The notes under the pieces are model-generated. The model worked only from the letters and a program-made list of their open reading frames with translations, ran no database searches and was not told where the DNA came from. Positions 35,714 to 44,212 of a DNA stretch of 64,000 nucleotides are shown here, piece after piece; the first letter of the stretch is position 1, and each line of letters opens with the position of its first letter. The stretch spans positions 62,001-126,000 of the forward strand of contig NZ_NWTG01000010.1 of the NCBI RefSeq assembly GCF_002532045.1. The letters run 5' to 3'. A program made the position numbers and the translations under genes. This DNA comes from Bradyrhizobium sp. C9 (GTDB lineage: Bacteria > Pseudomonadota > Alphaproteobacteria > Rhizobiales > Xanthobacteraceae).

Positions 35714-36616
35714 TCAGGCTCGAGCGTTGCGATCGATCGCGCGCAGCGCCTCGCCGCGCGCGATCAGGCGCCTTGCGTTGGAATAGGTCGGGACTTCCAG
35801 CAGCGAACCGTCAAGTTCAACGCGCCCAAGGCCCTGTGACCGCGCCGCTTCGAAAGCAGCGACGATCCTGCCCGCCTGATGCAACTCGTCCTCGCTCGGC
35901 GTGAGCACGCCGTTGACGATCGCGGCATGCGCGGGATCGACCAGGCTCTTTGCGGTGTAACCCAGCCGTCGTGCCCAGATCGTGTCGCGTTCGACGCCTG
36001 CAACGTCGCTCCAGGTGTAGGGACAGTCGACCGCGACGACATTGGCGGCGCGACATTCGACGATGAAGCGCTGCCGCGCGTAAGCGAGCTCCAGGCCATC
36101 GCTGCCGCGCTCGGCGCCAAGATCGGCGGCGAGGTCTTCGGAAGCCATCAGGCAACCGATGGTGCGCCGGCTCGCCGCCGCGATCGCGCCGGTCTGCACC
36201 AGGCCGCGCGCGAACTCGATGTTCGGCAGCAGCGACGTCGATCCCTCGGCGATGCCATAGTCGCGCTCGAACCGCGTCACCGCCTCGTCGAGTCTGACGA
36301 CATGATGCGGCTCGGCGACCTTCGGCAGCGCGACGATATCCGGACGGCCACGCATCACGGCAGCAAGATCGTCCATGCCGTCCTGGTCCAGCGGATTGAC
36401 CCGGACCGCGACCACCACGCCCCGGTCGCGCCAGGCGGCGTAGAGCTCGGCCGCGAGCAGCCGCGCCTTCGGGCGCAGCGGCAGCGGGGTGAAGTCCTCG
36501 AGCTCGTGGATCAGCACGTCGGCGCCGCCGGCTGCCGCGCTCTGCAGCACCGCCTCGTTAGCGCCTTCGAGAAACAGCCAGGAGCGGCACAGCGCGGCCG
36601 GGCGCAGCTTGCGCAT
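35714..36616 (-). CDS. HpcH/HpaI aldolase/citrate lyase family CoA-ester lyase
   Basis: A 300-residue TIM-barrel lyase like CitE and malyl/citramalyl-CoA lyases. Features are RSWLFLEGANEAVLQSAAAGGADVLIHELED near the N-terminus, the Arg of VAVRVNP, the metal-site region LLPNIEFARG and ASEDLAADLGAER. It would cleave or form a beta-hydroxyacyl-CoA. The usual LEDAV motif reads LEDFT. ATG 36616 is preferred over the GTG one codon earlier. It is convergent with the REC-EAL gene (14 bases). Confidence 0.87.
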   Translation of the reverse strand: MRKLRPAALCRSWLFLEGANEAVLQSAAAGGADVLIHELEDFTPLPLRPKARLLAAELYAAWRDRGVVVAVRVNPLDQDGMDDLAAVMRGRPDIVALPKVAEPHHVVRLDEAVTRFERDYGIAEGSTSLLPNIEFARGLVQTGAIAAASRRTIGCLMASEDLAADLGAERGSDGLELAYARQRFIVECRAANVVAVDCPYTWSDVAGVERDTIWARRLGYTAKSLVDPAHAAIVNGVLTPSEDELHQAGRIVAAFEAARSQGLGRVELDGSLLEVPTYSNARRLIARGEALRAIDRNARA

Positions 36617-36635
36617 CACGCCGCCCGCACGGCCA

Positions 36636-37115
36636 TCACTGAAACGTCATGTCGAGGCATTTCGAGATGTCGGAGCCGAGGCCGGACGAGATGGTGATGC
36701 AGCCGCGGATCTTCTGGGTGTTGGTATCGCTGGCCCAGATCGCATAGCCGCCCGGACCGAAGAACGAATTGGTGTTCGGCGGCTCGGTCTCGGTGGCGTC
36801 GAACGTATAATTGCCGTCGGTCTCGAAGATGCGCGGCTTCTTGGTGCAGCCGCCGTCGGCCTGCACGTTGATGACCTCCTTGTTGTCCCGCGTCAGCGCC
36901 AGCGAGACCTGGCAGCGGAAATATTCAGAGGTCTTGGCGTTGAACAGATAGGCGTAGGACTTGCAGGTCGCGGTGTTGAGCTTGCCGGCCGACAGGCCGC
37001 GGCTGCAGGAGATCCGCTGGTTGTTGGAGAGCTTGAACTCGTCCGCCCGCGCGACTGACGCCAGCGCCATGAACGACAGAGCGACACCGATACCGATCTT
37101 CATGACGTGGTTCAT
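36636..37115 (-). CDS. Exported hypothetical protein
   Basis: A 159-residue protein beginning MNHVMKIGIGVALSFMALASVARA, a clear signal peptide. The mature part has several Cys (ISCSRG, ATCKSYAY, FRCQVSLAL, GGCTKKP, GCITISSG, KCLDM), suggesting disulfides in the periplasm, and a beta-rich pattern. The start 37115 has GGGGA eight bases upstream; upstream in-frame codons lack support. No domain is recognised. It sits 19 bases upstream of the lyase gene in the same direction and may be co-transcribed. Confidence 0.75.
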   Translation of the reverse strand: MNHVMKIGIGVALSFMALASVARADEFKLSNNQRISCSRGLSAGKLNTATCKSYAYLFNAKTSEYFRCQVSLALTRDNKEVINVQADGGCTKKPRIFETDGNYTFDATETEPPNTNSFFGPGGYAIWASDTNTQKIRGCITISSGLGSDISKCLDMTFQ

Positions 37116-37320
37116 TGCGATCATCCCCAGGTAGTGTTTCCGCCAACCGAAGCGTTTGTAAACGGTAACGCGAAAATAGTCGCCAAGCTTGATGCGGGAA
37201 ATCACAAAGTCAGTGATCGATGGCAGCGGTCGCGCCGATTGTCGTATTGACGTGCGAATGCCGTTCGTGATTTGTTCAAAAAGCGTGGGGACGACGCCGT
37301 TTTTCGGCCGGAGGTGGATC

Positions 37321-37620
37321 ATGACGCATTTTTTGACCAAGACCTTTATTGCGACTGCGGCGTTTGCCGCGCTGACGACATGCGCATTCGCGCAGGAGGC
37401 TGCGCCCTGGGAGCTGAAGACCGACATGGGCTACGCCTATGACAAGGACGGCAAGACCTGGGCGTACAAGATGGGGACCAACAATGCCAACACGCTGCTG
37501 AAGGGCGCCAAGAAGGTGCCGAAGGGGACGCTGTTCTTCATCGGCCATAACGGCCAGCTCTACATGCGCTCCGGGCCCTATCTCGAGGGTGACGGCAAGT
37601 TCATGTTCGGCTCGAATTAG
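37321..37620 (+). CDS. Small exported protein
   Basis: A 99-residue protein with a signal peptide (MTHFLTKTFIATAAFAALTTCAFAQE, cleavage after FAQ). The mature part of about 73 residues is compact, aromatic and basic (WELKTDMGYAYDKDGKTWAYKMG, NGQLYMRSGPYL). A strong GGAGGTGG ribosome site lies four bases before ATG 37321. No family name can be given with confidence. Its TAG stop codon coincides with the start of a family A repeat. Confidence 0.8.
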   Translation: MTHFLTKTFIATAAFAALTTCAFAQEAAPWELKTDMGYAYDKDGKTWAYKMGTNNANTLLKGAKKVPKGTLFFIGHNGQLYMRSGPYLEGDGKFMFGSN

Positions 37621-37722
37621 CGCGTCTTCGAGCGAAGTGGACGCCGGTTCGCGTGAAGATAACGCGTCAAGAGAAGCGCCTGGAGCTTCGGTTCTGATTC
37701 AATCAGAACCGACAATGCTCTA
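37618..37722 (+). repeat. Dispersed intergenic repeat, family A, copy 3
   Basis: The copy begins with the TAG stop of the preceding gene, runs through GCGTCTTCGAGCGAAGTGG and CCGGTTCGCGTGAAGATAACGCGTC, and ends in a hairpin with arms CGGTTCTGATT / AATCAGAACCG. It occupies the whole space between two convergent genes and may serve as terminator for both. Confidence 0.82.
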
Positions 37723-37738
37723 GCGTCTTCGGCAGACC

Positions 37739-38935
37739 TCAGAACGCCGCGGCCAATTCCCGCGCGCCGGGCTTGTTGCTGTTGAAATCCATCCGCTCGT
37801 TGGTGACGGCGAGCAGCCTGGCCACGGTGTTGTGACGGATCGCGACCGGATTGCGCTCGTAGCCCGAGCGCTGGAAGAAGTTCGAGGTCGGCACCTGCTC
37901 GCGCATCGCCTGCGGCATGGTCACCATGTCGAGCCCGGTGCCGTCGCCGGTCAGGTTCATCATCTCGAGCTCGGCCGCGGTCAGCGGCCGTGTATAGCCC
38001 TTGTTACGGGCGAAGATCACGGAGGTCAGCAGCTTGTGGGTCTGCAGCATCGGGCCGATATCGATGTCGAGCACCATGGCGTGACAGGCCCAGCCCTGCG
38101 GCGTGTCGGCGAGGCGCTGATGCGCCGACCAGTCGTCGGGCACGGTCAGCGTGAACGCGACCATCTTCTTCAGCACCGCGAGCTTGTGCTCCATGGCCTT
38201 GCGCGCCGGCCCCTGCGTCGCGGCCACCCGCGCGGACAGATCCCGCACGAATTCATGGCCCTGCTCGGCCAAAAGCTCGACGGTGTTGGTGGTGAGCAGC
38301 TGGTTGTAGCCCATCGCGGTGGAGATCGCGCGCTTGCCGCCGTGCTCGATGCCCGCCTGCACGTCGTAATTGCCGGTGCCGCCGGTCTCGAACGAATAGA
38401 CCCGCACCGCCTGCTCCGGCGTCAGCCCCGCGGCGCGCGCGTAACGGGCATAAGCGCGCTTGAACTCCACCTCGCTCGTCGGGCGCTGCGGCGTGAACTG
38501 GAATTGTTCGGCCGCCGCCCTGACGAGATCCGAGACGACGGGGATCGTCTTGGGCGGACGCGGCGGCTTGCCGCCCTCTTCTTCCGGCGCCGGATTGACC
38601 GGCCGCTTCGGGCCCTCATAGACCGGCGGCTGCTGAAGCACGTAATCGTCCAGCGAAATCTGCACGCGGTCGCGGCGCTTGGCGTTGCGGCCGCGCCGCT
38701 TGTCCGCGATCGCGCTCCAATAGGCGCTGGCATCCTGCTCGAAGGCGTCGCGCGCCGCCTGATATTCCTGCAGCTTGCGGCGATACTCCATGATCGCCTG
38801 CGGCGAGGCCTGCGCCATCGCATTGGCGACGGACGGCGGCAACGCATCGGCCTCGCCGGCCAATACGGACGGCGCGCTGGCGGCGAGCGCGAGCGCGACA
38901 AATCCAGGAACGAGGCGAATCAATTGCGGGCGCAT
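37739..38935 (-). CDS. Exported lytic-transglycosylase-like protein
   Basis: A 398-residue protein with a signal peptide (1-26, cleavage after VLAG). Residues 45-85 are helical and charged, 95-130 is a Pro-rich linker, and from about 140 a globular domain begins. There, YSFETGGTGNYD followed about 25 residues later by TAMGYNQLL resembles the catalytic Glu and the GLMQL motif of the goose-lysozyme/SLT fold. This suggests cleavage of peptidoglycan glycan strands, but the match is by motif only. No known family was identified with certainty. Convergent with the small exported gene across a repeat. Confidence 0.75.
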   Translation of the reverse strand: MRPQLIRLVPGFVALALAASAPSVLAGEADALPPSVANAMAQASPQAIMEYRRKLQEYQAARDAFEQDASAYWSAIADKRRGRNAKRRDRVQISLDDYVLQQPPVYEGPKRPVNPAPEEEGGKPPRPPKTIPVVSDLVRAAAEQFQFTPQRPTSEVEFKRAYARYARAAGLTPEQAVRVYSFETGGTGNYDVQAGIEHGGKRAISTAMGYNQLLTTNTVELLAEQGHEFVRDLSARVAATQGPARKAMEHKLAVLKKMVAFTLTVPDDWSAHQRLADTPQGWACHAMVLDIDIGPMLQTHKLLTSVIFARNKGYTRPLTAAELEMMNLTGDGTGLDMVTMPQAMREQVPTSNFFQRSGYERNPVAIRHNTVARLLAVTNERMDFNSNKPGARELAAAF

Positions 38936-39082
38936 GGCCTCGTTGTAGCAAGCGCCGCCGCGAAGTCAGCCCGGAAATGTCCGGAGCGCAAGCGGCCCGA
39001 TGCCGCGATCAGGTCCAGAATTTTCGCCACAATGCGGTGTTCTCCGAAGAATGCGCTTCCCAGGAATGCCTTGGAGATTGCG

Positions 39083-39304
39083 ATGAGGATGGCACTCTGG
39101 CTCGCCGCCGCCGGCGCTTTGACGCTCGCCGCACCTTCGCGCGCCGAGCGTCCGGATTGCGGGTCGTTTCCGGATACGCGTTCACGGCTCACTTGTTACG
39201 AGAATGTGTCGCGGGCGCCGCCGGAACCCGCGACCGCGACGCATCCGCCTGTTGCACAAGGCAAGGTAACGAAGATGAACGCCCGCGAGCGGCGTCACAA
39301 ATAG
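39083..39304 (+). CDS. Small periplasmic protein with RLTCYEN motif
   Basis: A 73-residue protein beginning MRMALWLAAAGALTLAAPSRAE, a signal peptide, followed by DCGSFPDTRSRLTCYEN, a Cys-x...-RLxCY motif shared by many small periplasmic proteins, then a Pro-rich tail ending KMNARERRHK. GGAG lies eight bases before ATG 39083. The much longer open frame upstream is antisense to the lytic-transglycosylase-like gene and not real. Function unknown. Confidence 0.6.
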   Translation: MRMALWLAAAGALTLAAPSRAERPDCGSFPDTRSRLTCYENVSRAPPEPATATHPPVAQGKVTKMNARERRHK

Positions 39305-39319
39305 CCGTATCGTTGCGGC

Positions 39320-39949
39320 CTACCTCCATGCGAACACCGGCTGCTCGAGATCGGCGACGCGGGTGTTGCGGCCGGCGAGCACCTCACGGAACTGATAGAT
39401 CAGCGCGGCGGTCGGCGCATGAATCTGCTGGCCGCCGAGCCGGAAGCGGATCACGCGCCGCGCGCTCTCCGGGATCGTGACGAAGGTGAAAGCATCGTCG
39501 AGCTCGATCGCATCGAGGCCGATGCGATGGACCGAAGCGACCTCGTCCGGGTTCGCCGTAATCGCCGCATCCGCACCGGCCCAGACCACGACCGGCGTGA
39601 TCAGATAACCGGAGCGCGTCGGATAGTCATCGAGCATGCCGAGCACGTCGCGCTCGGACAGCGCGAGCCCAAGCTCCTCGTGCAGTTCGCGCAGCGCGGC
39701 CTGGGGCTGGGTCTCGCCGGCATCGCAGCGCCCGCCCGGCAGCGCCCATTGCGCGCTATGGGCACGCAGGCGCGCGCTGCGGCGGGTCAGCAGGAAGGCG
39801 GTGCTGCTGTCGTCATCGCCTTCGGTCAGCGCGATCGCGACCGCCGCGCGCTTCAGCGTCGGCGCTGCGTCCGCCGGCGCCAGGCGCGCGAACGCGGTAC
39901 AGAGCTCTGCGATATTCCGCCGGGTGGCATCGTCAAATGTGCGGGCCAT
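39320..39949 (-). CDS. NUDIX hydrolase, CoA-pyrophosphatase type
   Basis: A 209-residue NUDIX enzyme. The Nudix box is intact: GGRCDAGETQPQAALRELHEELGL, with the REL-EE-L pattern. The preceding LRAHSAQWALPGG segment resembles the CoA diphosphatase subfamily (NudL). It would hydrolyse a nucleoside diphosphate linked to another moiety, perhaps CoA. ATG 39949. Convergent with the small periplasmic protein gene and divergent from the thioesterase gene (92 bases). Confidence 0.9.
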   Translation of the reverse strand: MARTFDDATRRNIAELCTAFARLAPADAAPTLKRAAVAIALTEGDDDSSTAFLLTRRSARLRAHSAQWALPGGRCDAGETQPQAALRELHEELGLALSERDVLGMLDDYPTRSGYLITPVVVWAGADAAITANPDEVASVHRIGLDAIELDDAFTFVTIPESARRVIRFRLGGQQIHAPTAALIYQFREVLAGRNTRVADLEQPVFAWR

Positions 39950-40041
39950 TAAGCTTGACTACAACACAACAGCGTTTGATGAAATGAGCGGAACGACATG
40001 CCTCCTGCGATCAATCATTTGCAAGCAAGGAATCCCTCCTC

Positions 40042-40467
40042 ATGACGGCCAAGGCCGCGGACAAACTCAAATCCGACGGCTGGAAGATCGCCGACACCAC
40101 GGGTTTCCTGACGCTGATCGGCCCGCTATGGGAGCGGTTGAAGGACGGCGCGCTCGAGCTCGCGCTGATCACCGAGGACAAGCATCACAACCGCCGCGGC
40201 CTGGTGCAGGGCGGCGTGATCATGACCTTCGCCGATCGCGCCTGCGGCATGGCCGCACGCTTCGTCTCGGGCAAGCCGACGCTTGCGACGGTGCAACTCG
40301 ACACTCATTTCGTCGAGGCCGGCAAGATCGGCGAGATCCTGACCACGCGCCCCCGTGTGGTACGCTCGACCCGCAGCCTGATCTTCATCACCGCAGAGGT
40401 GACCGTCGACAAGCGCTGCATTGCAATGGCCAATGGCGTGTTCAAGATCCTGAAGAACGAGAGTTAG
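40042..40467 (+). CDS. PaaI family hotdog thioesterase
   Basis: A 141-residue hotdog-fold protein of the PaaI/YbgC-like group. The active-site region reads NRRGLVQGGVIMTFADRACG; the catalytic Asp is present (FAD), but the usual His-Gly-Gly is Gln-Gly-Gly. It would hydrolyse a (hydroxyphenylacetyl- or other) acyl-CoA. The ATG 40042 follows GGAAT and a CTCCTC region without an obvious ribosome site. It is followed after 26 bases by the aldo/keto reductase, so the two genes probably form one operon. Confidence 0.88.
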   Translation: MTAKAADKLKSDGWKIADTTGFLTLIGPLWERLKDGALELALITEDKHHNRRGLVQGGVIMTFADRACGMAARFVSGKPTLATVQLDTHFVEAGKIGEILTTRPRVVRSTRSLIFITAEVTVDKRCIAMANGVFKILKNES

Positions 40468-40493
40468 TCCCCGTCATTCCGGAGGAACGATCG

Positions 40494-41504
40494 ATGCAAT
40501 ATCGCCAGCTCGGCCGCAGCGGCCTGAAGGTCTCGCCGATCTGCCTCGGCACCATGATGTTCGGCGGCCCGACCGATGAGGCGACCTCGTCGCGGATCGT
40601 GGCCAAGGCACGCGAGGCCGGCATCAACTTCATCGACAGCGCCGACGCCTATAACGGCGGCAAGTCTGAAGAGGTCGTGGGACGCGCGATCTCCAACGGA
40701 AGGTCGAACTGGGTGCTCGCGACCAAGCTCGCCAATCCGATCGGCGACGATCCGAACCATGGCGGACTGTCGCGGCGCTGGGTGTTCCAGGCCGCCGACG
40801 AAAGCTTGAGGCGGCTCGGCACCGACCACATCGACATCTATTATCTGCACAAGGAAGACCACACCACGCCGCTCGACGAGACGGTGCGCGCGATGGGGGA
40901 CCTGATCCGCGCCGGCAAGGTGCGCTATTTCGGCGTCTCCAACTACCGCGCCTGGCGCGTCGCCGAGATCTGCAACATCTGCGACCGGCTCGGCATCGAC
41001 CGTCCCGTCGCGAGCCAGCCCTATTACAATGCGATGAACCGGATGCCGGAGGTCGAGCATTTCCCGGCCTGCGCCTATTACGGCCTCGGCATCGTGCCCT
41101 ACAGCCCACTAGCGCGCGGCGTGCTGACCGGCAAATATGCGCCCGATGCCGCGCCGCCCGCCGATACCCGCGCCGGCCGCAACGACAAGCGCATGATGCA
41201 GACCGAGTGGCGGCCGGAATCGCTGCAGCTCGCGCAGCAAATCAAGCGCCACGCCGAGAGCCGCGGCATCACCGCCGGGCAGTTCGCGGTATCGTGGGTA
41301 CTGAACTCGTCGTTCGTCAGCGCGGTGATCGCAGGCCCACGCACCGAAGCGCAGTGGGACGACTACATCCGCGCGCTCGATTATCGCTTCACCGCCGAGG
41401 ACGAAGCCCTGATCGACCGCCTCGTCGTCGCCGGCCATCCCTCGACGCCGGGCTTCAACGATCCCGCCTATCCGATCGAAGGGCGCCGGGCGCGGACCGG
41501 ATAG
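40494..41504 (+). CDS. Aldo/keto reductase
   Basis: A 336-residue (beta/alpha)8 NADPH oxidoreductase. The tetrad is D48, Y53, K78 and H119. The N-terminus QYRQLGRSGLKVSPICLGT and the NADPH-binding stretch SWVLNSSFVSAVIAGPRTEAQ match the YajO/Gfo-like AKR11/12 group. It reduces aldehydes or ketones, likely in detoxification. A GGAGGA ribosome site lies seven bases before ATG 40494. Upstream in-frame residues belong to an antisense or thioesterase frame and are not part of it. Confidence 0.93.
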   Translation: MQYRQLGRSGLKVSPICLGTMMFGGPTDEATSSRIVAKAREAGINFIDSADAYNGGKSEEVVGRAISNGRSNWVLATKLANPIGDDPNHGGLSRRWVFQAADESLRRLGTDHIDIYYLHKEDHTTPLDETVRAMGDLIRAGKVRYFGVSNYRAWRVAEICNICDRLGIDRPVASQPYYNAMNRMPEVEHFPACAYYGLGIVPYSPLARGVLTGKYAPDAAPPADTRAGRNDKRMMQTEWRPESLQLAQQIKRHAESRGITAGQFAVSWVLNSSFVSAVIAGPRTEAQWDDYIRALDYRFTAEDEALIDRLVVAGHPSTPGFNDPAYPIEGRRARTG

Positions 41505-41625
41505 CGTCCAGCCTTCGGCACACTCCCCTCGGTGACGCCGAAGTCACGTTTCGTAGCTTCCGAATTGCGCAGGCGTCGCACAGGCTGCACCATCGGTGCA
41601 TGGAAATGCTGATGCTGGTGCTGCA

Positions 41626-41826
41626 ATGACGGCATCCAATATGCTGGACTGGATCGTGGCTCTCCTCGTGTGCTGGGCGAGCCTGACCGCAATCTTCGAG
41701 CCTTCGCGCGGGGCCTCGCAGTGCGATGCCCCCATCGTGACGAGCAGCGCGTCGCAATCGCCAGCGGCGATTCCGACCCAGGCGGAGTTCGAGGAGATGA
41801 TCCGGGATATGAAGCTGCACGACTGA
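41626..41826 (+). CDS. Small membrane-anchored hypothetical protein
   Basis: A 66-residue ORF starting MTASNMLDWIVALLVCWASL, a single hydrophobic helix, followed by a Ser/Ala-rich linker and an acidic helix ending EEMIRDMKLHD. No ribosome site of note; an ATG ten codons earlier is also in frame. It lacks recognisable homologues by eye and may be a chance ORF, but its hydrophobic-then-acidic arrangement is gene-like. Confidence 0.35.
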   Translation: MTASNMLDWIVALLVCWASLTAIFEPSRGASQCDAPIVTSSASQSPAAIPTQAEFEEMIRDMKLHD

Positions 41827-41866
41827 GCAAGGCGCAGAGAGCCTTATCTCTTCCAATGGCGTCCCC

Positions 41867-41902
41867 GAAATGAAACAGGGCGGCGCCGAAGCGCCGCCCT
41901 GT
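41867..41902 (-). terminator. Rho-independent terminator of katG
   Basis: On the minus strand the stem ACAGGGCGGCGC, loop TTCG and its complement are followed by TTTCATTT. It begins 27 bases after the katG stop. Confidence 0.9.
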
Positions 41903-41928
41903 ACTAATTGTCGTTGCGTACCGACCGC

Positions 41929-44094
41929 TTACTTCGCAAGGTCGAAGCGATCGGCGTTCATCACCTTGACCCAGGCCGCGACGAAGTCGTTCACGAACTG
42001 CTCCTTGGCATCCGACGAGCCGTAGACCTCGGCGAACGCGCGCAGCTGCGAGTGCGAGCCGAAGATCAGGTCTACGCGGGTGCCGGTCCACTTCACCGCC
42101 TTGGTCCTGCGGTCGCGGCCCTCATAGACGCCCTGGCCGGCATCGCTCCACACCGTGCCCATGTCGAGCAGGTTGAGGAAGAAGTCGTTGGTCAGCGTCC
42201 CCGGCTTGCCGGTGAAGACGCCGTGCTTCGACTTCTTGGCATTGGCGCCGAGCACGCGCAGGCCGCCGACGAGGACCGTCAATTCCGGTCCGGTCAGCCG
42301 CAGGAGCTGCGCACGGTCGACCAATGCCTCTTCGGGCTGCAGGAACTGATGCTTGCCGCTGATATAGTTGCGGAAGCCGTCAGCCCGCGGCTCGAGCGGA
42401 GCGAACGATTCGACGTCGGTCTGGTCCTGCGTCGCATCGGTGCGGCCCGGCGTGAAGGGGACCTTCACATTGGTGCCGCCGTCCTTCGCCGCCTTCTCGA
42501 TCGCAGCCGCGCCGCCGAGCACGATGAGATCGGCCAGCGAGACCTTCTTGCCGAACTCCTTCTGGATGGCTTCGAGCTTGGCAAGCACACCCTTGAGCTG
42601 GGCCGGCTCGTTGACATCCCAGTCCTTCTGCGGAGCAAGGCGGATGCGCGCGCCATTGGCGCCGCCGCGCTTGTCGGAGCCGCGGAACGTGGAGGCCGAG
42701 GCCCACGCGGTCGACACGAGTTCGGAGACTGAGAGACCCGAGGCCAGGATCTTCGCCTTGAGCGCCTCGATATCCTTGTCGTCGATCACGGCGTGATCAA
42801 GCGCCGGCACCGGATCCTGCCAGATCAGCGTCTCCTTCGGCACCAGCGGGCCGAGATAGCGCTGGATCGGACCCATGTCGCGGTGCGTGAGCTTGAACCA
42901 GGCGCGGGCGAAGGCGTCCGCAAACTGATCCGGATGCTCATAGAATCGGCGCGAGATCTTCTCATAGGCCGGATCGAAGCGCAGCGAGAGGTCAGTGGTC
43001 AGCATGGTCGGGACATGCTTCTTCGACGAATCGAACGCGTCCGGAATGTCCGCCGCCGCGCCTTTCGCCTTCCACTGCTTCGCACCCGCCGGGCTCTTGG
43101 TCAGCTCCCATTCGTACTTGAACAGGTTCTCGAAGAAATGGTTGCTCCACTTGGTCGGGGTCTGGGTCCAGGTGACCTCAGGACCGCCGGTGATCGCGTC
43201 AGCGCCGACGCCGGTGCCGAACTTGCTCTTCCACCCCAAGCCCTGATCCTCGATCGGGCCACCTTCCGGCTCCGGACCGATCAACGAAGGATCACCCGCA
43301 CCGTGGGTCTTGCCGAAGGTGTGGCCACCGGCGATCAGCGCAACGGTCTCCTCGTCGTTCATCGCCATGCGGAAGAACGTCTCGCGGATGTCCTTGGCAG
43401 CTGCAACCGGGTCCGGATTGCCGTTCGGGCCTTCCGGGTTGACGTAGATCAGGCCCATCTGCACCGCGCCGAGCGGCTCGGAGAGCTGACGCTCGCCACT
43501 GTAGCGCTCGTCGCCGAGCCAGGTGCCTTCCGGACCCCAGTACAGTTCTTCCGGCTCCCACACGTCGGCGCGGCCGCCTGCAAAACCGAAGGTCTTGAAG
43601 CCCATCGATTCCAGCGCCACGTTGCCGGCGAGGACCATCAGGTCGGCCCACGAGATCTTGCGGCCGTATTTCTGCTTGATCGGCCACAGCAGCCGGCGCG
43701 CCTTGTCGAGGTTGGCGTTGTCGGGCCAGCTGTTGAGCGGGGCGAAACGCTGCTGTCCGGCACCGGCGCCGCCGCGACCGTCGGTGATGCGATAGGTACC
43801 CGCCGAGTGCCAGGCCATGCGGATCATCAAGCCGCCGTAATGGCCGAAGTCGGCCGGCCACCATTCCTGCGACGTCGTCATCAGGGCCGTGAGGTCCTTG
43901 ATCACGGCGTTGAGATCGAGCGACTTGAATTCCTTGGCGTAGTCGAAGCCCTTGCCCATCGGATCGGACAGGTTGGAATTGTGATGCAGCACCTGAACGT
44001 CGAGCGTCTCCGGCCACCAGTCGCGATTCGCGTGCCCGCGGGGCCCGCCCGTGAATGGGCATTTGCCCGCGCCGTCGTCGGTTTTTGCGTCCAT
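41929..44094 (-). CDS. katG: Catalase-peroxidase
   Basis: A 721-residue bifunctional heme enzyme that removes H2O2. Distal Arg92, Trp95 and His96 (IRMAWHSAG) and proximal His258 (GGHTFGKTHG) are present. The Trp95-Tyr217-Met243 crosslink needed for catalase activity is intact (GLIYVNPEG, FFRMAMND). The position equivalent to Ser315 of the tuberculosis enzyme is Gly303 (DAITGGPEV), a natural variation. ATG 44094 follows GGAGAAG. It diverges from oxyR, 118 bases between starts, and ends in a strong terminator, so it is the direct OxyR target. Confidence 0.96.
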   Translation of the reverse strand: MDAKTDDGAGKCPFTGGPRGHANRDWWPETLDVQVLHHNSNLSDPMGKGFDYAKEFKSLDLNAVIKDLTALMTTSQEWWPADFGHYGGLMIRMAWHSAGTYRITDGRGGAGAGQQRFAPLNSWPDNANLDKARRLLWPIKQKYGRKISWADLMVLAGNVALESMGFKTFGFAGGRADVWEPEELYWGPEGTWLGDERYSGERQLSEPLGAVQMGLIYVNPEGPNGNPDPVAAAKDIRETFFRMAMNDEETVALIAGGHTFGKTHGAGDPSLIGPEPEGGPIEDQGLGWKSKFGTGVGADAITGGPEVTWTQTPTKWSNHFFENLFKYEWELTKSPAGAKQWKAKGAAADIPDAFDSSKKHVPTMLTTDLSLRFDPAYEKISRRFYEHPDQFADAFARAWFKLTHRDMGPIQRYLGPLVPKETLIWQDPVPALDHAVIDDKDIEALKAKILASGLSVSELVSTAWASASTFRGSDKRGGANGARIRLAPQKDWDVNEPAQLKGVLAKLEAIQKEFGKKVSLADLIVLGGAAAIEKAAKDGGTNVKVPFTPGRTDATQDQTDVESFAPLEPRADGFRNYISGKHQFLQPEEALVDRAQLLRLTGPELTVLVGGLRVLGANAKKSKHGVFTGKPGTLTNDFFLNLLDMGTVWSDAGQGVYEGRDRRTKAVKWTGTRVDLIFGSHSQLRAFAEVYGSSDAKEQFVNDFVAAWVKVMNADRFDLAK

Positions 44095-44178
44095 GTTTCT
44101 TCTCCGAGGTGATGGATTCTGGAATGCGCTGGAGCTCTTCCAAGAACGATTCTACGCGCCCCAATCCATCAGGTGAAA

Positions 44179-44210
44179 TTGACTTTAGTGATCGCGCCGA
44201 TAAGATTATC
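44179..44210 (+). promoter_or_regulatory. oxyR promoter with operator-like palindrome
   Basis: A -35 TTGACT (44179-44184) and a -10 TAAGAT (44201-44206) are separated by 16 bases. The -10 lies inside the perfect inverted repeat GATAA-GA-TTATC (44199-44210), which resembles a half OxyR box. The expected transcription start is at or next to the ATG at 44213, so the mRNA is likely leaderless. Binding of OxyR here would block its own promoter and could activate katG in the other direction. Confidence 0.6.
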
Positions 44211-44212
44211 TG

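Noticed and set aside
43170..43210. KatG Gly303 in place of Ser315 as a resistance-type mutation
   Set aside because: This is a normal variant in many KatG proteins; drug resistance has no meaning here.
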